This document shows, piece by piece, positions 6,418-7,854 of a stretch of DNA of 7,854 nucleotides. The translations under genes were made by a program, and so were the position numbers. Origin of the DNA: DSNY01 sp016861185 (GTDB lineage Bacteria; Pseudomonadota; Gammaproteobacteria; Burkholderiales; Burkholderiaceae_F); contig SZOR01000152.1 in NCBI GenBank assembly GCA_030263275.1, forward strand, positions 1 through 7,854, given 5' to 3'. How positions within the stretch are numbered: position 1 is the stretch's first letter; every line of letters begins with the position of its first letter. The notes beneath the pieces were generated by a model. The model saw only the letters and a list, made by a program, of their open reading frames with translations, ran no database searches and was not told the DNA's origin.

Positions 6418-7194
6418 ATGAACTACGAGAACATCGTCGTCGAAACGCGCGGCCGCGTCGGCCTCGTCACCTTGAATCGCCCCAAGGCGCTCAACGCTCT
6501 GAACGACGCGCTGATGGACGAACTCGGCGATGCGCTGACCCGATTCGACCGCGACGAGGCGATCGGCGCGATCGTGATCACCGGTAGCGACAAGGCCTTC
6601 GCCGCCGGGGCCGATATCGGCGCGATGCGCGAGTGGGGTTACATGGATGTGTTCAAGAGCGAGTACATCACGCGCAACTGGGAGACCATCAGGCGCGTGC
6701 GCAAGCCGGTGATCGCCGCGGTCGCCGGTTACGCGCTCGGCGGCGGCTGCGAACTGGCGATGATGTGCGACATCATCATCGCCGCGGAGAGCGCGAAGTT
6801 CGGCCAGCCCGAAATCAAGCTGGGGATCATCCCCGGCGCTGGCGGCACGCAGCGCCTCCCGCGGGCGGTCGGCAAGGCCAAGGCGATGGACCTCGTTCTG
6901 TCGGCGCGCATGATGGACGCTGAGGAAGCCGAGCGCGCCGGCCTCGTGTCGCGCGTCGTGCCCGCCGATCGCCTGCTCGCGGAGGCGATCGGCGCTGGCG
7001 AGACCATCGCGCAGTTTTCCTTGCCGGCCGTAATGATGGCGAAGGAAGCCGTGAACCGCGCCTATGAAACGGCGCTTGCCGAGGGGCTGCTTTTCGAGCG
7101 GCGCCTTTTCCATTCGCTGTTCGCCACCAGCGACCAGAAGGAAGGCATGGCGGCGTTCGTCGAGAAGCGTCAGCCGAAGTTCTCGCATCGCTGA
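6418..7194 (+). CDS. Enoyl-CoA hydratase (crotonase family)
   Basis: This 258-residue cytoplasmic enzyme should add water across the double bond of short-chain trans-2-enoyl-CoAs, as in fatty-acid beta-oxidation. Length matches the family. The substrate and oxyanion-hole segments are AAGADIGAM (about residues 62-70) and AGYALGGGCELAMMCD (103-118). Both catalytic glutamates of true hydratases are present: E112 in GGGCELA, and E132 in FGQPEIKLG, which runs on into IIPGAGGTQRLPRAVGK. This favours hydratase over isomerase or hydrolase members of the superfamily. The C-terminal FATSDQKEGMAAFVEKRQPKF is the usual family ending. The gene follows the GGDEF-EAL gene by 41 bases on the same strand, so the two may share a transcript, and it lies just before the rRNA promoter. 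The precise substrate is not determined; short-chain enoyl-CoAs including crotonyl-CoA are likely. Confidence 0.95.
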   Translation: MNYENIVVETRGRVGLVTLNRPKALNALNDALMDELGDALTRFDRDEAIGAIVITGSDKAFAAGADIGAMREWGYMDVFKSEYITRNWETIRRVRKPVIAAVAGYALGGGCELAMMCDIIIAAESAKFGQPEIKLGIIPGAGGTQRLPRAVGKAKAMDLVLSARMMDAEEAERAGLVSRVVPADRLLAEAIGAGETIAQFSLPAVMMAKEAVNRAYETALAEGLLFERRLFHSLFATSDQKEGMAAFVEKRQPKFSHR

Positions 7195-7196
7195 AG

Positions 7197-7243
7197 CGCC
7201 CGGCGCCCTTGGCTTCTTGTCGGATCAGGGACTTAGCCGGGCG
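7197..7243 (+). repeat. Inverted repeat after the enoyl-CoA hydratase gene (weak terminator candidate)
   Basis: CGCCCGGC (7197-7204) is exactly complementary to GCCGGGCG (7236-7243), with a 31-base loop, starting just after the hydratase stop codon. The distal side has no U-run, so an intrinsic terminator is doubtful. The repeat could slow read-through into the rRNA promoter that starts about 24 bases further on. Confidence 0.25.
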
Positions 7244-7266
7244 TTCCCTCGGGAGCACGTGTCGGC

Positions 7267-7295
7267 TTGACACGCGATTTTCCGATCCGCATAAT
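7267..7295 (+). promoter_or_regulatory. rRNA operon promoter (sigma-70 type)
   Basis: TTGACA at 7267-7272 is followed by exactly 17 bases and CATAAT at 7290-7295, five of six consensus bases. Transcription would begin near 7302, giving a leader of about 235 bases before the 16S gene. The perfect -35 and near-perfect spacing fit a strong rrn promoter. No clear AT-rich UP element is visible upstream in this GC-rich context, and a second promoter was not found. Confidence 0.75.
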
Positions 7296-7328
7296 TCCGC
7301 TTCTTCGCTGCTGGCGCAAGTGCGCGGT

Positions 7329-7342
7329 GCACTCGAGAGTGC
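7329..7342 (+). ncRNA. boxB-like hairpin of the rRNA leader
   Basis: GCACTCGAGAGTGC is a perfect self-complementary sequence: a GCACT/AGTGC stem with a CGAG loop. It sits 10 bases before the boxA sequence, the normal order for rrn antitermination sites. Together these bind the Nus-factor complex that lets RNA polymerase pass Rho and hairpin signals in rRNA operons. Confidence 0.6.
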
Positions 7343-7352
7343 GAGGCAGCAC

Positions 7353-7364
7353 GCTCTTTAACAA
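7353..7364 (+). promoter_or_regulatory. boxA antitermination site of the rRNA leader
   Basis: GCTCTTTAACAA matches the bacterial rrn boxA (TGCTCTTTAACA). This RNA element is bound by NusB-S10 and is widely conserved in proteobacterial rRNA leaders. Its place between the promoter and the 16S gene, just after a boxB-like hairpin, supports the call. Confidence 0.8.
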
Positions 7365-7379
7365 CGAAACAGCCGATAA

Positions 7380-7386
7380 GTGTGGG
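7380..7386 (+). promoter_or_regulatory. boxC-like element of the rRNA leader
   Basis: GTGTGGG lies 15 bases after boxA, in the place where proteobacterial rRNA leaders carry a GU-rich boxC. It completes a boxB-boxA-boxC order. The match is short, so the call rests mainly on position. Confidence 0.4.
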
Positions 7387-7503
7387 CGCTTGATGAAAGG
7401 CGCAGCCACGGTCGAAGGTCTCACGCCGGCGACCGCGGTCGACTCAAGTCATCAAGAAGCTCACGCGCAATAGAGGTCTAGAACCTCAATTCCGCGAGTG
7501 AGT

Positions 7504-7528
7504 GGTGAACGTACAAAGTATGTTCGCC
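7504..7528 (+). ncRNA. Hairpin immediately before the 16S gene (pre-rRNA processing region)
   Basis: GGTGAACGTAC (7504-7514) pairs with GTATGTTCGCC (7518-7528) over 11 base pairs including two G-U pairs, closing an AAA loop. It ends eight bases before the inferred mature 16S 5' end. A second, smaller hairpin, GAGGT/ACCTC (7473-7487), lies upstream. The 5' half of the long RNase III processing stem should also lie in this leader; its other half would be after the 16S gene, outside the window. Confidence 0.5.
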
Positions 7529-7536
7529 GAGGATTT

Positions 7537-7854
<318 letters not shown>

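Noticed and set aside
7430..7441. CGACCGCGGTCG palindrome in the rRNA leader
   Set aside because: It is a short GC palindrome, likely by chance or as part of leader folding. It does not match a known rrn element.

Overview
The window looks like chromosomal DNA from a high-GC betaproteobacterium, most likely of the order Burkholderiales. Codons end mostly in G or C, and the partial 16S rRNA at the right end reads like a betaproteobacterial gene. All the genes are housekeeping or accessory-metabolic. I see no phage, insertion sequence, CRISPR array or defence system, and no convincing new system.

Layout, left to right. Bases 1 to about 189 hold a piece of an ATP-dependent 6-phosphofructokinase reading rightward. 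It is lower in GC and uses different codons from the rest. It abuts, head-on and mid-gene, a leftward xanthine-dehydrogenase-type pair: a truncated molybdopterin-binding subunit with a Tat signal and a complete [2Fe-2S] subunit. Further right, still on the minus strand, lies a compact operon: a DUF3429 membrane protein, an AcuI/YhdH-type acrylyl-CoA reductase and a small cupin. It ends near a strong GC-rich hairpin. A divergent intergenic region (3081-3316) separates this operon from a 1019-residue PAS-PAS-PAS-GAF-GGDEF-EAL protein on the plus strand. Forty-one bases later comes a short-chain enoyl-CoA hydratase. An rRNA operon follows: a TTGACA-N17-CATAAT promoter, a boxB/boxA/boxC-like antitermination leader, a pre-16S hairpin and the first part of the 16S gene, which runs off the window.

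How the genes relate. The minus-strand operon and the enoyl-CoA hydratase both point to acyl-CoA chemistry: AcuI reduces acrylyl-CoA to propionyl-CoA, and crotonase-family hydratases act on enoyl-CoAs. The large GGDEF-EAL protein between them is a cytoplasmic c-di-GMP turnover enzyme, and nothing in the sequence ties it to that metabolism. The Fe-S/Mo pair would form a periplasmic, Tat-exported dehydrogenase.

The two observations most worth checking concern integrity of the sequence. One is the phosphofructokinase/oxidoreductase junction near base 189. The other is an apparent internal loss of about 65 bases in the 16S gene at about 7642/7643. Either could be an assembly fault or a real rearrangement.
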